Assembly (NCBI GenBank): GCA_011503125.2
Contig: WWBZ02000016.1
Span: 2,046,001 to 2,110,000 of the forward strand
Source: Botryosphaeria dothidea
Lineage: Eukaryota > Ascomycota > Dothideomycetes > Botryosphaeriales > Botryosphaeriaceae
Direction: 5' to 3'
Length of the DNA stretch: 64,000 nucleotides
How positions within the stretch are numbered: the stretch's first letter is position 1; each line of letters opens with the position of its first letter. Positions 23,784-34,674 of the stretch are shown here, in pieces. The notes below the pieces were generated by a model. That model did no database searches. It was not told the origin of the DNA and saw only the letters and a program-made list of their open reading frames with translations. A program made the translations under genes and the position numbers.

Positions 23784-25450
23784 CTATGCCGTCTCGACTT
23801 GCACCACGCCCTCACTCTTTTGACCGATGCCCAGATCCGTGACACCTAACTCGTCCGGTACCTTTTTCCCGGCTTCCTCATCCATACCCTCGACGACGAC
23901 CTCTCTTGCTACAAACTTCTCCCTCTCGTTGCCATTCTTTAACAACAGCAAATCGCCCACGTTTCTAACCACCCTTACCTCACTTGCGCGCATCTTCCTC
24001 AGATGCCGCTTGAACTCCCTCTCCCTCTCCGCTTCCTGATCCTTATCGAACCCAACACTATCGCTCAGTCTTGATTCCTCCTCTGCGACCTTCCGCATCT
24101 CTTCCTTGCACGCCGATGCCGTCTTACCCAACACGACGTGCATGCTTTCCAGAACCTTTTCTGCTGCCTTCGCCAACGGCAGCTCGGCTGGCGGGACCTC
24201 ATCACCACTGCGCCAGCTCTCCTCCATCAGCAAACCTGCTCGCGCGCATTCTTCCCGCAACCGCGCCACCATCAGCGCAGCGAACATGTCCCCGGTGCCC
24301 GAGAAAAAGAGTGGGTAGGCGGGGGCATCGAGGCGAAAGAGGCGTGTGGTGTGGTTGGACCGTGCGGTTGAGCCGATGACAGTCAGTTGGGGCGGGTTTT
24401 GACTCGAAGAAGGTAGAATGGTGGAGTTGTCCGTCGGGTCGAGACGGAGGGAGGTGATGATGATGTGTGGGGTGTGGTAGGTGCGATGAAGACATTGCAG
24501 TGCGGTTGCAAGAGTCGCCAGGTTAGTAATTTTGGTTTCGGAGAGCAGTCTATGTTTTGATGGCCATTAGCCCTTGCTACAAATCGGCGCATCAATGCTT
24601 GATGGTCTTTTTTGTCGAGATAAGACGCGATAGGCTCGTCGATGAATGTGTGAGAAATGGGCAAGCACAGTGTTTCTTACTCGGCCTCGAATTGGTTTGG
24701 CAATATCAAGTCTGCTTCCCGCAGAAGACCTTTGTACTGTGGGATCTCATCCTCAGGCACATAGCACCGGCCTTGATCACCCATGACTGGATCAAGCACT
24801 ACCGCAAACGCCTAAATGTCAGCAGCCGGCTTCTACGAAAGTATGACTCGACGCGGAATCACCGCCTCACAGACCGTCGTTCGCAGAACCTACCCCAAAA
24901 GAAGCTCCCAGGCTTCCCCGACGCGTTGAATCTCAGGTCTCTCCCAATTTTGCCGACAGCTTGCACTGTCTCAGCGCTGGGCATGTATCCCGATAGCAGA
25001 ACGTCAAAGTTGTTCAGATAGGACTGCTTCAGGCCTTCGTATAGCTCGAGAATCTCGTCGGCCGTCGTCTTCCGCCCTTTGATTTGCTTGTACGCCGTAT
25101 GGTTACCTGAATGAATGTGTTGCCATTTGTAAGTTGGAGTGTTGCCAGTGCTCGAGTCATCGGGTGGGTGGGCTGACTATAGTGGACGGTATTGATGGCT
25201 GAGACTTCGCAGCCAAGTGCCTGCATGATGAAGGTGGCCATCGTGTTTCCGACGTAGCTAGGTGGTCGCATACAGCCTCAGTAGCCAGCTCGAGCACATA
25301 TTGACGGGATGCGTGTTTCGACTCACCCGTGCACGACCTGCGGCGGAGCGTCGCGCGCGATCAGCCATGATTCTGAGGGGTCGTCAAATTGCTTACATGG
25401 CTAGCGATCGCAAGAACGCGCGTCTCCGGTATGGAAGGCTCCCGAGACAT
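23784..25450 (-). CDS. Pyridoxal kinase
   Basis: The enzyme phosphorylates pyridoxal, pyridoxine and pyridoxamine with ATP in the vitamin B6 salvage pathway (ribokinase-like fold, yeast Bud16 family). There are six exons on the minus strand: 25450-25397, 25337-25327, 25257-25178, 25106-24894, 24798-24681 and 24549-23784 (413 aa). The joined frame shows SHVVHGYVGN near the N-terminus, [29 protein letters not shown] (phosphate/metal region), ILPNQFEAE and [10 protein letters not shown], whose Asp is the catalytic base. Exon 2 is only 11 nt, yet it is needed to spell SHVVHGYVG. One donor is GTCAGC. The C-terminal 150 residues are charged and longer than in the yeast protein. It is convergent with dUTPase, 299 bp apart. 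Confidence 0.92.
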
Positions 25451-25802
25451 TGTTGTGCAGTCAGGACGGTCGTTAGAGAGTGGAAATTGGGTGTGGGAAA
25501 GTAGTGTGGAATTTCTCGTGCCTTATCTGCGCGACACGCAGTGACGTGGGGCTACCCCGCGATAGCCGGCACAGGCCTGGAATTGGACCGAATCTTTGGA
25601 AAGCATCCCGCCCGCCCACACCTATCGAATGAAAGGGAAAAGAGCCCAGCATTTTTTGCCTCCGATAACATGCACTCTATCACCCACTCTGTCCGGCGAG
25701 AAACGCAACCCGACCCATGCACCCTTGCAATATTCCTACACTTTGCTGATATCATCGTGTTTATTATTCGTGAACCTCGCCATGGCCCAAATTCGCCGTC
25801 GC

Positions 25803-26782
25803 TCACTCCTCGTCGCCGATCTATCGATATTGTTAGCATGAAGCCATGCCGATAAGCGCAGGGTTTATTCACCTTAGGCGCGAGGTAGAATCTCAGGTAG
25901 CTATTGTTCGACAGCGAGTACTCGACCAGCAGAGGAACCTCGTTTGACAAGCACAGTCTGACCTTGGAGGACAGACCGGTGGCCGCAGTGAAGTTGGACA
26001 GGTACTTGAGGGAGAAGGTAAGAGAGACGGGCTCCGACAGGTCGATCTCGACATTGTTTTCTTCCTTCTCAACGTCGGTGTGCTGGCGCAGGGTCACCGA
26101 GCCGGAACCAATGTCTCCCTGGCAGGAGAACTTGACGCCCTCCTTGGTGCACTCAATAGCCACTATGTGCCGTCAGCCTGACTCCCATTTCTATCGCGAA
26201 TAGCACGTCATACCAGACTCAGACAGAGCCATCAGATCCCTGGTGATCCTCTGGAACTCGGTCGAGGGCATTGAGATGGTAGCAGCGTAGTCTGTCTCGG
26301 GAATACCAAGATGCTCCTGGTCAATATCCATGAGCTTGATGTCATACTCGCTGATCCTGTCGCTCTGGGTACTCTCGAAGGTAAAGTTGACAACGTCGGG
26401 CGCATCCTCGGCCTTCAGGGTCAGGATGTCCTCGTTCTGTGCGCAGCGCAGGACCTTGGTGAGGGAGGTCAGGTTGATGCCGAGGGCGATGTTCCTGTCG
26501 CAGCGGAAGGGCGAGAAACTCTCCGACTTGAGCATCATCGAGACTAAGGCAACGTGAGAGTTGTCCATGGCCTGGAGGGCGATGCCAGAGTCATTGCAGT
26601 CGAAGTTGCAGTCCTGGACCAAGTTCTTGATCGCATCGACCACCTGCAGTGTGGTCAGCTTGGAATGGTCCAGACAATGCGTGCGACGAACCTTCTTCAG
26701 CAGGTTGGCCTGCTCCAGACGCGCCTCAAGCACTGTAAGACGTCAGCAGTAGCTCTGCAGGGCGGCGGCGTGACGGCCTACT
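25803..26782 (-). CDS. PCNA: Proliferating cell nuclear antigen (sliding clamp)
   Basis: PCNA forms the trimeric ring that tethers DNA polymerases delta and epsilon and many PIP-box proteins to DNA. There are five exons: 26782 (single coding base A), 26732-26692, 26643-26214, 26162-25873 and 25820-25803 (259 aa, the standard length). The start codon is split: A, then a 49-bp intron with a CTGAC branch site, then TG CTT GAG, giving [14 protein letters not shown]. The second intron is 48 nt, a multiple of three and free of stops. The last exon is 18 nt and supplies the conserved end IGDEE. Lys164, the ubiquitin/SUMO site, is present (ECTKEG), as is LGIPETDY of the interdomain loop. ACGCG-core sites lie upstream. 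Confidence 0.96.
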
Positions 26783-26933
26783 CTTGACGTTATAAAGGAT
26801 AAGTAGACACAGGGAAGCTCAAAGGGTACGAATTGGGGTATCTTCAGAGGGGCAGGGCGGAGTGCGTGGTTAGGAGGGAGTGGGCGGGTGTTGTGGTGAG
26901 CTGCGCAGGCTGGAGGGGAGCTGGGCGCTTTTT

Positions 26934-26963
26934 ACGCGGCGCGTGTGACGCGACCGGACGCGA
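26934..26963 (-). promoter_or_regulatory. MluI-cell-cycle-box-like cluster upstream of PCNA
   Basis: Read toward PCNA, the minus strand has TCGCGT at 26963-26958, TCGCGT at 26953-26948 and CCGCGT at 26939-26934. The first two are 10 bp apart and the third lies 14 bp further. TCGCGTCCGGTCGCGTC closely matches ACGCGTCCAGTCGCGTC in the dUTPase promoter (two mismatches in 17). The cluster lies about 150-180 bp before the first coding base. MBF-type control in G1/S is inferred. Confidence 0.6.
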
Positions 26964-27866
26964 CGTGTTGCGGAATTACTTCGGCACAGCCACTCACCAC
27001 CACAGATGTCTTTCTCCGCCTCCTCAGACCTCTCCTCTCCCGCTCTCCAACCTCCTGTTTGCTTGCAGTCACATGCTACGGTGCCGAGTAACTCTTTGAG
27101 GCCTCAAATGCCGGTGCGGCCGCGGCTATGCAGTCGTGCTGGCTGGATAAGTTGCCCCACGAGTGCCGAGATCCAACCTATACAGGCCTCCAAGGAGATG
27201 CTCACTTGAGCGTTTCTATATGCCCCTTCGACTCTACGAGGTATTCTACAGGTAGCGCGTGCATGTCATATCCAGGATGCAATGCCCAGCTGTATGTGTG
27301 CTGGTCCGCAAGCTGCCGTTTGACTATTGAACTGTCCTCCCAGGGACATGCCGTTGCTGTTGCCCACGCGTGAGCCCACGCAGCCAGCACCCTACGCAGC
27401 ACGCGCTTCGAAACCGTTCTGCACGCTTCTTCAGATGCGTCTCTTCGAACGTCGTTTCTCTGTCTCTTTTTTTCAACGCGCTCCGTACATTGTCTGCGAC
27501 ACTCTGAACCAAAGCTCATTGTCCTGCGCCGCACGCTTTGTCTCGGAGCTTTCTACGTCAATGCCTTTTGTTTCCGGGTCTATTTTTGGGCTCACACTCA
27601 GTCATTCTTCTTCCACAAAGGCCTTGTACGTTGTTTATATTCATATGCGCTCCCCTTGATCTACGCGGCGCAATCCAAGCGCTCCTTTGGTCACTCGGCA
27701 GTTTTGAGGCATTCTAACCACTACGCAGGACGTAGACTTCTTCCGTCACACCTTCACATCGCTTCACAGGGTCCCCAGCTCAGCTAAAGGCTGATCAACG
27801 GCAAGCTACAACCGCACACGCATTCAATCCGCGCTAACAAAACGAAATTCAGCGCAGGCCGCCACC
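26964..27866. other. Intergenic between divergent genes
   Basis: This is the rest of the upstream space between PCNA (-) and the small unknown gene (+). No coding region is supported. Open frames near 27327-27659 lack family resemblance. Confidence 0.5.
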
Positions 27867-28331
27867 ATGCAGTCTCCTGACAGCCACAGCGAGAAAAGCG
27901 GTGCTTTTGCCAAAAAACTCAAACATCTACGCCTGAAGATCATGCCGATCTATCCGCTTCCCGGTGGACCCCCACACTCTGCATTCCCGCAGACGCTCCT
28001 CGAGTTCCACCTCCTAAGTGAGGGCCAGCTTGACGACTTGGCGGCCTATTACTCCCAGAGCACGCTCAATGAGTGGACGGAGCACTACCCCAGCATGATG
28101 GGCTGGGATGCCGAATTCTTTGCTGACCCGGCTCTCAGCAATGAGGCTCGTGCAAAGATCAAACTTCGCAAGTTTGGCAAGTTCATCGGTCTCCGCGGCT
28201 GCGAGACCCCGATCCAGGAGACGGAGTTGCGTATCAAGCTTGCCGAAGCCCGCATCCAGCGCAGCATCGAACTCGCCAAGCAGGAACAGCAAGCCTACGA
28301 GAAGGGTACTCTCAGGTGGTTCGGCGTTTAG
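27867..28331 (+). CDS. Small conserved-looking protein of unknown function
   Basis: A single exon of 154 aa with a strong start context, GCCACCATGC. It has no signal peptide or membrane segment. The N-terminus is basic (FAKKLKHLRLKIMPIYPLPG), followed by a Pro-rich turn and a compact globular stretch with many aromatic residues (YYSQSTLNEWTEHYPSMMGWD). A basic segment KIKLRKFGKFIGLRGCETP then leads into a C-terminal amphipathic helix rich in Glu, Gln, Ala and Arg (from about 120), which may be a short coiled coil. Codon use and composition look like a real gene. I do not recognise a characterised family and give no function. Confidence 0.75.
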   Translation: MQSPDSHSEKSGAFAKKLKHLRLKIMPIYPLPGGPPHSAFPQTLLEFHLLSEGQLDDLAAYYSQSTLNEWTEHYPSMMGWDAEFFADPALSNEARAKIKLRKFGKFIGLRGCETPIQETELRIKLAEARIQRSIELAKQEQQAYEKGTLRWFGV

Positions 28332-30251
28332 ATGCATGATTGTCGGCTTTCTCTCATCGCCGTGCCCCCGTGTGTGAATCGTGGGTTTTCTTTGTCCGCC
28401 CTCCCTTTCACTTTTCGGTCTAATGCTTGTCTTAGTTCTTGCCTAGCCATGTGGGTCGTCCAGTTCTTTCGAGTAACGTTTCAAGGACATTGTCGTCGAC
28501 TACTTGCATGGTTCGAGTACTAGGCTGGGTGTCGGGGTTGTCGTTCTACTTTCTTATAACTCCATTAGCATCATCCAACACCCACCATTGCTTTTGAGTT
28601 TCTGTTCCAGAGTAACACTATCGAGCCTTCTACATATGGAATTCCTTTCGAAGTGAGATTGAACATTGATTTTATAGGTGAGGTGAAGTGCGCATTGAAG
28701 GTAACTATTGAAGAGCCTAGTATTGAGATTAAGGTGAGCCAGTGTGAATGTGAATGCCCGGCAACATGCACGGCAGAAGAGTAATGAATGATCAACTCAG
28801 GCAGTTTCGGACAGCTGCTGACCAAGGTCAGTTTCCGCCTTGTTGCACTAGATAATCATCCAAATCTAATGCCATAATCTGCATCCGTGCTTTGCTGATC
28901 CCTTTTGTTTTCCCACTCCCACTGCCACATGCAATGTTCAATTGTCCATACATTAGTCGTCGTTACTTTGCCCTCCTATGGGTATCTACTTGTGATCCGA
29001 CTCATGATCTTCCCCTTTACGATATGCTGGATCGGACTAAGGAGTATCCAAGTAGCATTTGCCGAGACGCCTAGATATATAAAGCATTCGGCTAAATTTA
29101 AGTGTTCCCTATTCTAGAAAAAGAAAAAGAAAAGCGTTAATTGTATTCGAATTCGAATTCGAATTCGGATACCCCTACGCGCATGTGCGCTTGCTATTCG
29201 CAACACACTTAAAATAATTGTTATCTCGAGCAGGAGTTAAGCATTCAGTGGATACAAAAGTCCCAACTTACTGCCCAATCAACCGCCGCTTTCTATACCC
29301 CTGCAAGGCTTGCATATGTGTTCTTCGCCGCCAATCAAATCTTACGCGCGCTCTTGTGCATCAGCATTCTCGTCAAAACACATCCAATTATGCATCTGTG
29401 CAGCACTGTGGTGCTGCACTGCAATGCACAGTTGGCTGCCGGCGCGCCACGACATGTTGACACAGCTTGTTCTGCATGCAGCGGCTTTTGCCCTTTTTAC
29501 CCGATGATTGAAGTTGAGATCAACGGTTCGGGTAAGATGTAGATGTATCATGGCACGAAAATCTAGGACATCTTGGTATGTCGGCGCCCAGATTGCTCCA
29601 ATACTCTGCGTGTTTAGTCTCAAAAAAATTTACAAGAACACTTCTGAGACTTGAATCATATCTCAAGAGCTTAACTCGTAAGACCTACATTCCGAAGAAA
29701 TTGTACATGCAATCCAATCAGATCGATTAATGGCACTAATAAAAACAAATTTTCCGAGAACGTCTCAGCTTCCTACCCTTTCCTCCTAACGCCGTCCCCC
29801 TTGAGGGGGAATAGAACTGTGGATGATGGCAAAGGGCATTGATGTAGCTTCCAAAGGGTATATGTGATAAACCTCTCTGATAATTAAGCGGGTTACGAAA
29901 GAAGCCTCTCCCTATCCCTGCAGTCTTTCACGTGCAACTACCACTGAGGGCTGGGCACATTCTCCAGCCAAGTCCGTGTCTACGTCTGATTTCGGAGGAG
30001 GGCGGTCGGAAGGGAAAATGAGCTAGTGGGTGTGGTGAACCCGCTTGAAAGCCCCAGTGATACCGCTGCTGCTACCTGAACCAGTAGACCATGTGGCTGT
30101 AGCGCTATCGAAAATTGAAGACCGCATCAATTGCGCAAAAACAAGAGCCGGGAGGAGCATGCAGGACCTGAAGGATCTAAGTGTCCGCGCTCGCGGAAAG
30201 AAACCCTTGAGAGGAACAGCCAGTCTCCATTAGCTGTTCTGGACGATTTCT
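28332..30251. other. Intergenic, no gene recognised
   Basis: This is the 3' space between the small unknown gene (+) and the penta-EF-hand gene (-). It is AT-richer than coding DNA. An open stretch near 28568-28784 on the plus strand looks mildly protein-like, but it has no start, splice support or known family. A short GAATTC array lies near 29146. Confidence 0.45.
29146..29167. repeat. Tandem GAATTC (palindromic) array
   Basis: Three adjacent copies of the self-complementary hexamer follow a partial copy, giving a 22-bp perfectly self-complementary tract that could form a short hairpin. It lies in non-coding DNA about 800 bp downstream of the small unknown gene. Confidence 0.6.
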
Positions 30252-31586
30252 TTAATAGAGACCGGTATCAGTTTTCGAGGATATCGAGTTGAACAGGAAG
30301 AGGGACTGGGCACCTGAGAGAAACTCCTCGCTGCCAGGTAAGGAATCCAGAGTTAGCGATTTCTTCCTGATTTTGCCCACGATAAGGATATTGTGAACAA
30401 GAACAACAGAGTGTTAGGGGGAAACCCTCTCATTCGCGTTCCTTCATGATGACAATAAAAGCTATCACTTACAAGCTGAGAGTAATATAGCCATCGCGAT
30501 CCTCGTCATATTTCTTGAATACATCCGTCATTCGCTTCAAACTGATACACGCCTGTACGAACAAATCGAAGCCGATTGCGTTCTGACCGCGGCGATCGTA
30601 CGTGCGGAAGAGCAACGTGACAAATTGAGGGCTGAGCCTGTAGCCGAATGCTACGAGGGCGTCCGAAAACTCATTGAACGAGATAGCGCCGCTGCGATCC
30701 GTATCGAAACGATCAAACAACGTGCGCCAAGCGGCAAGGAAGGCCCAGAGACCGCTTGGTAATAGTCAGCAATCACTCAAATTTTTGACGAACGAGGGAT
30801 CAAGCAAGAAGTCGGCGTACCAGAATTCGTCGAAGTTTATAGTGCCGGACCGATCCGTATCAAACATCCTGTATTGCATAGCCATCAGCCACTCGTTTCT
30901 GGTTGTCTCTTCGACTAGTGCTCAGCCTGTGAGCAAGAGTCCCGACGCAGCTTTACCTGATCATCATCCGCACAGTGTGCGCGTCAAACGATGTCCAGTC
31001 GCCATTGACTAGCGCCGAGCCCAGCTCCTTCTCGCTGAGCTGACCGCTGCGGTTCTTGTCGACGGCGCCGAAAATGCGCCACAGCGCCTCACGGTCGTTG
31101 GCGTCCCGCGGCGGAGCGGGGGTAGGCGGGGGCCTGCTGCCAGAGCCCAGTGGCGGGCGGCCATGGTTGAAATCGGCGGGAGGAGGGGCAGAGCCGTAGT
31201 TTTGTGGAGGCGGTGAGGCGTAACCACCCAAAGAACCACCGTGAGCATGATGCTGAGCTGGGGGTGGGGCGCCATATCGTGGGCTATGCTGGCGACCATC
31301 GTCGTAGGCACCGGGCGGCGGCCGGTGGGCGTAGGGGTCTGCTGGAGGTCTGCCGCTGCCGTAGTTGGTAGGCAGTGGCGGCGGCGGCTTGTTGAAGTCG
31401 GGACGCGGCGACGAGTAGGCTGGGCGCGGGGAAACGCGCTGTTGCTGGGCCTGCGACAGTGCGGCGGCGGCCTGCAGAGGCTAAATCAGCGTTGCGTTGC
31501 GGGGGAAAGCGAGGTGCAGAGCGGACCTGGTCAGGTTCGGCATGCGCAGGCAGCGCGTCCGGGTTATAGCCCTTGTTGTAGGCCAT
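30252..31586 (-). CDS. Penta-EF-hand calcium-binding protein (ALG-2/Pef1 type)
   Basis: This family senses calcium and links it to vesicle coats, membrane repair or polarity (yeast Pef1, human ALG-2). There are five exons: 31586-31527, 31480-30957, 30868-30821, 30754-30473 and 30330-30252 (330 aa). Residues 1 to about 155 are a Pro/Gly/Tyr/Gln-rich tail typical of the family. EF1 (DKNRSGQLSEKE), EF2 (DTDRSGTINFDE) and EF3 (DTDRSGAISFNE) are canonical. EF4 (DRRGQNAIGFDL) has lost ligands and EF5 (DEDRDGYITLSF) lacks the twelfth-position Glu, as usual for dimerising PEF pairs. Splicing restores MMIR-MFDTD and DEF-CGLWAF. The C-terminus after FEEFLS is uncertain: read-through gives a 20-residue hydrophobic tail. 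Confidence 0.88.
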
Positions 31587-32866
31587 GGTGTGCGGCGGGC
31601 GAAGGTTGCGGGAACGGCGCAGAGTGAGGTCGGAAGTGGCAGAGGAGGGGATTTTGCGTGGTGCAAGGCAGCAAGCGCGCGCGTCCTTGGGCGTCGTCGT
31701 TGTTCACAGCCCCGTGCGGCTGAAAGGTGACCTCTGCGCTGTCGGGTGCTCTGGCAGCAAGTCACACGGGGAAGCGGCGAGTCAATGGGAACAAGCGGGG
31801 GTCATGCGCTCGTGGCTGCTCTGAAGAGATATGTAGGGTGCGAAGTTTCTGGACGATCAGGGATAACGGTCTCCAGTGGATAAAGTGACAGCGCTTGACG
31901 GTGGTGGGGTCGGGTGCGCAGGGCAGAAGGGCCACCCACCTGCGCGATTCAGTCGCTGTTGGGCGGCGCCTTGGCTTTGACGTCGTCGACGGCTGTGTGC
32001 CGCGCAGCCGCAACACGAATACGACCAGGCCAAGCGCAGACAGAGCATCATGTCCGTCTCGGGGACATAAATGCAATCTATCTGCATTCCGCCATCCAAG
32101 TTCTGCTGCTGCATCAAGCACGTCAATCAACATAGCCTTGCGACGCGTTGTCCCGCAGCACGCCTTCTTCCTACTTCGAATGCTAGCCTGCCCTTGGCGA
32201 CCGGATTTGCACCCTCCGACCGACCGCGTTAAGACAAGTCATATATGGTCCGACTCCTGCAGCGAGATGCTTCTCTCACTCATGACGGACATTTGAACAC
32301 GTTCCTGAGATTTTCTCGCAATTTACGGAGCAACAAAGGAAAGACAACACTAAAGGCGCCTCCATGTATTCGTGCTGGGCTATCTACACGCCTGTTTGAG
32401 CCAAACGAATAACAAAAACAACCAGACCGACCGCCCCAGCAATCCGTTGGAATCCTGACCCGCCATCGCCGCCAAACACCAGGAACAGAACCGGGGACAA
32501 ACGCCTCAAATCCGCCCACCCCAATGCACTGGCGTCGTGCCAGGAAACGAACGATTGAAACCTGCCGTGAAGGCCCAACGGGCAAAAAAGGAGACGAATG
32601 AGAAAACGAGTGTTGAAACCTTAGGGTATCCAGGAGCAGAGAGCAACTAAAATCCGTATATCGCGCAAAAAGGGTATGAAGAAATGAAGGCGACCAACCA
32701 CCAGACATCGTACAAACGAGAATGAGGCAAGACAGTCTAAACAACATCCACATGCCAGACGACTTTTGAAGACCTCCAGAAAAAGCGACCGCGACGGAAA
32801 ACGTGCAAAGGTAAAGAAGATCACAAATTTGAAACGACAAGTAAATGCAGACTGGCTGCTGCGGCC
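31587..32866. other. Intergenic
   Basis: This is the promoter side of the penta-EF-hand gene and the 3' side of the MADS gene, both on the minus strand. No gene is seen; the open frames near 31762-32133 look like chance. Confidence 0.5.
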
Positions 32867-34674
32867 TCACGTTTTCACCCGCTTGCTTGCTCCGCTGTCG
32901 GAACCTTCGGACGTCTTGCGCTTCCTCTCTTCTGGATCATCCCTGAAGCTCGGTCCGTTCTGCACGACCGGGGTTTGGAAAGTTAAGGGACTAGGCAGCA
33001 TGTTCGACGAGTTGGTACCGAAGCCCCACTCCGGATAAAAGCTGGATGGTGAGGGAAGGAGCCCGCCGTCCATGAAGCGACTAGGGAGTGCAGAAATGGG
33101 CGTCTCCATGTTGTCGTTCCGGTTGTGCTGAGAGCTGCCATTGTTCGCGTTGTTGACGGGTGGCGCAGGTCTTGCGAACGGGTTGGGCGGTCCTGTAGCT
33201 CCAGCGCTGAGTAAGGCACTGGCGCTGGGCGAAGGTGGAGGTAAGACAACGCCTGAAGAATGTGAAGTTTCATTGCTGCCTCTTGCCGGGGTCGGCCCTG
33301 TCGTGCTGGGATCTTTTGGAGAGCCCGAAGCATGTGTGTTCTCAGCCTCGGAATGCTCATCGGGAATTTGAACCTTGAGCCGTGGACGCTTGGCATCGGT
33401 AGCTACACTGCTGGTTCTTGTCGGCGGCGGGATGGTCGGCAATGAAGAAGTAGATGCAGTCCTTTGAGGCTGGTTCGGGAGCGACGTGGGAGTTGGTTGC
33501 TGCGGCGAGATATGGTTCTGCTGCTTTCCGATCGACGCTACATCAATTGATTGCGGCCGAGGCTCCAGGTTCGGCACAGGCTCGTTTTTCATCGGTTCCG
33601 CTGTGCTGGTGCTAGGTCCCCAATGTTGCGCAAGGAGCGACCTACTATCATCTATGGGGGTAAAGATGCTCTGGTTCTTCGCGGCGGCAGGGAGAGGCTT
33701 AGGTTGAGGCATTGGCGGGCTCTGGAAGTTGTGCTGTTCGGGTTGCGGGGGCGAGGGCACGACAGAGGCCTGGCGTGGTGGTTCGGGTTGCGGTTGAGAA
33801 AATGCCGGGGGCATGGACTGTCTGCGCTGATCTTGCATGTATACCTGCTGGACCTGGTTGTGCGCAGGGGGCGGGTGGGTATATTGGGGTTGAGGAGGGT
33901 GAGGAGGACCTGGGGGGCCTTGCGGTGGCATTCCCTGAGGCGGGCCAGTGTAGAATGGCGGGTTGGGCCTGTATGCGAAGCCATTCTGCGGTGGAGGGGG
34001 CTGCTGGGGAGGGTAGGGCTGGGGAGGAGCAAGGTTTGAGCTCGTCCTGCGAATGTGTGCACGCGAATTGGGTCGCGAAATGTTCTGCGGCTGGGGAGAA
34101 GCGCGGTGATGGAAAGGCATGCCATTCGGCATGGGCGGAGAACCAGAGGGCGTTGCATGGCGGATGTGCTGGAATTGCTGGTTCTGAAGATGATGCGGCA
34201 TCATCATGGCTTGCTCTGGTGGCGAGTTAGAGCCCTGCTGCTGAGCGGCCGTGTCGTCGTCGCCCTCCTCGTCCTCATCGCCCTCGGCCTTGCCCATGAA
34301 GTCTTCAGGGCCCTTGTGTTCGTGCGCGCCACCATACTGCGAGCCTGTTAGCGGACAGGTTGGGGACATGAGGGAGTGGGCGGACAACCCGACGCACATA
34401 TTGGTATCTCCCGATCGTCTCGTTGATGTCACCGGAGGAGAACTCGTACAGCTTCTTGTTGTGGCCAAAGATGATGACGGCGACATCGACGGAGCAGAGG
34501 ACGGACAACTCGTGGGCCTTTTTGAAAAGACCGCCCTTGCGCTTGAGGAAGGTGCTGCAGGAGCGGCAGGTCAGTGGCTGCGGGTGAAAGCAGCGTTGCA
34601 GGGCGGGCGGGTACGTACACAGAGCGGTTCCTGTCGTCCTTGATGGCTTTGATCTCGATCTTTCGGCGGCCCAT
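32867..34674 (-). CDS. RLM1: MADS-box transcription factor, Rlm1/RlmA (MEF2-like) type
   Basis: In fungi, Rlm1/RlmA is the transcription factor at the end of the cell-wall integrity MAP kinase pathway and activates chitin and glucan synthesis genes. There are three exons: 34674-34619, 34554-34398 and 34336-32867 (560 aa). The MADS domain (1 to about 58) is nearly invariant: [36 protein letters not shown], followed by [24 protein letters not shown]2-type extension ends in [13 protein letters not shown], typical of RlmA. The rest is Pro/Gln/Ser-rich and disordered, with a short conserved-looking patch [18 protein letters not shown] that could be a kinase docking or activation segment. The C-terminus is basic (EERKRK and SKRVKT), a likely nuclear signal. 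Both introns (64 and 61 bp) fall inside the MADS/MEF2 part. Confidence 0.95.

Noticed and set aside
25552..25802. Extension of PCNA past LAPK into the following open frame
   Set aside because: A 52-bp intron with a GCTAAC branch site and an 18-nt last exon gives the conserved end IGDEE; the read-through end does not match PCNA.
28568..28784. Protein-like open stretch downstream of the small unknown gene
   Set aside because: About 70 codons with a plausible composition but no ATG, no splice signals that extend it and no family.
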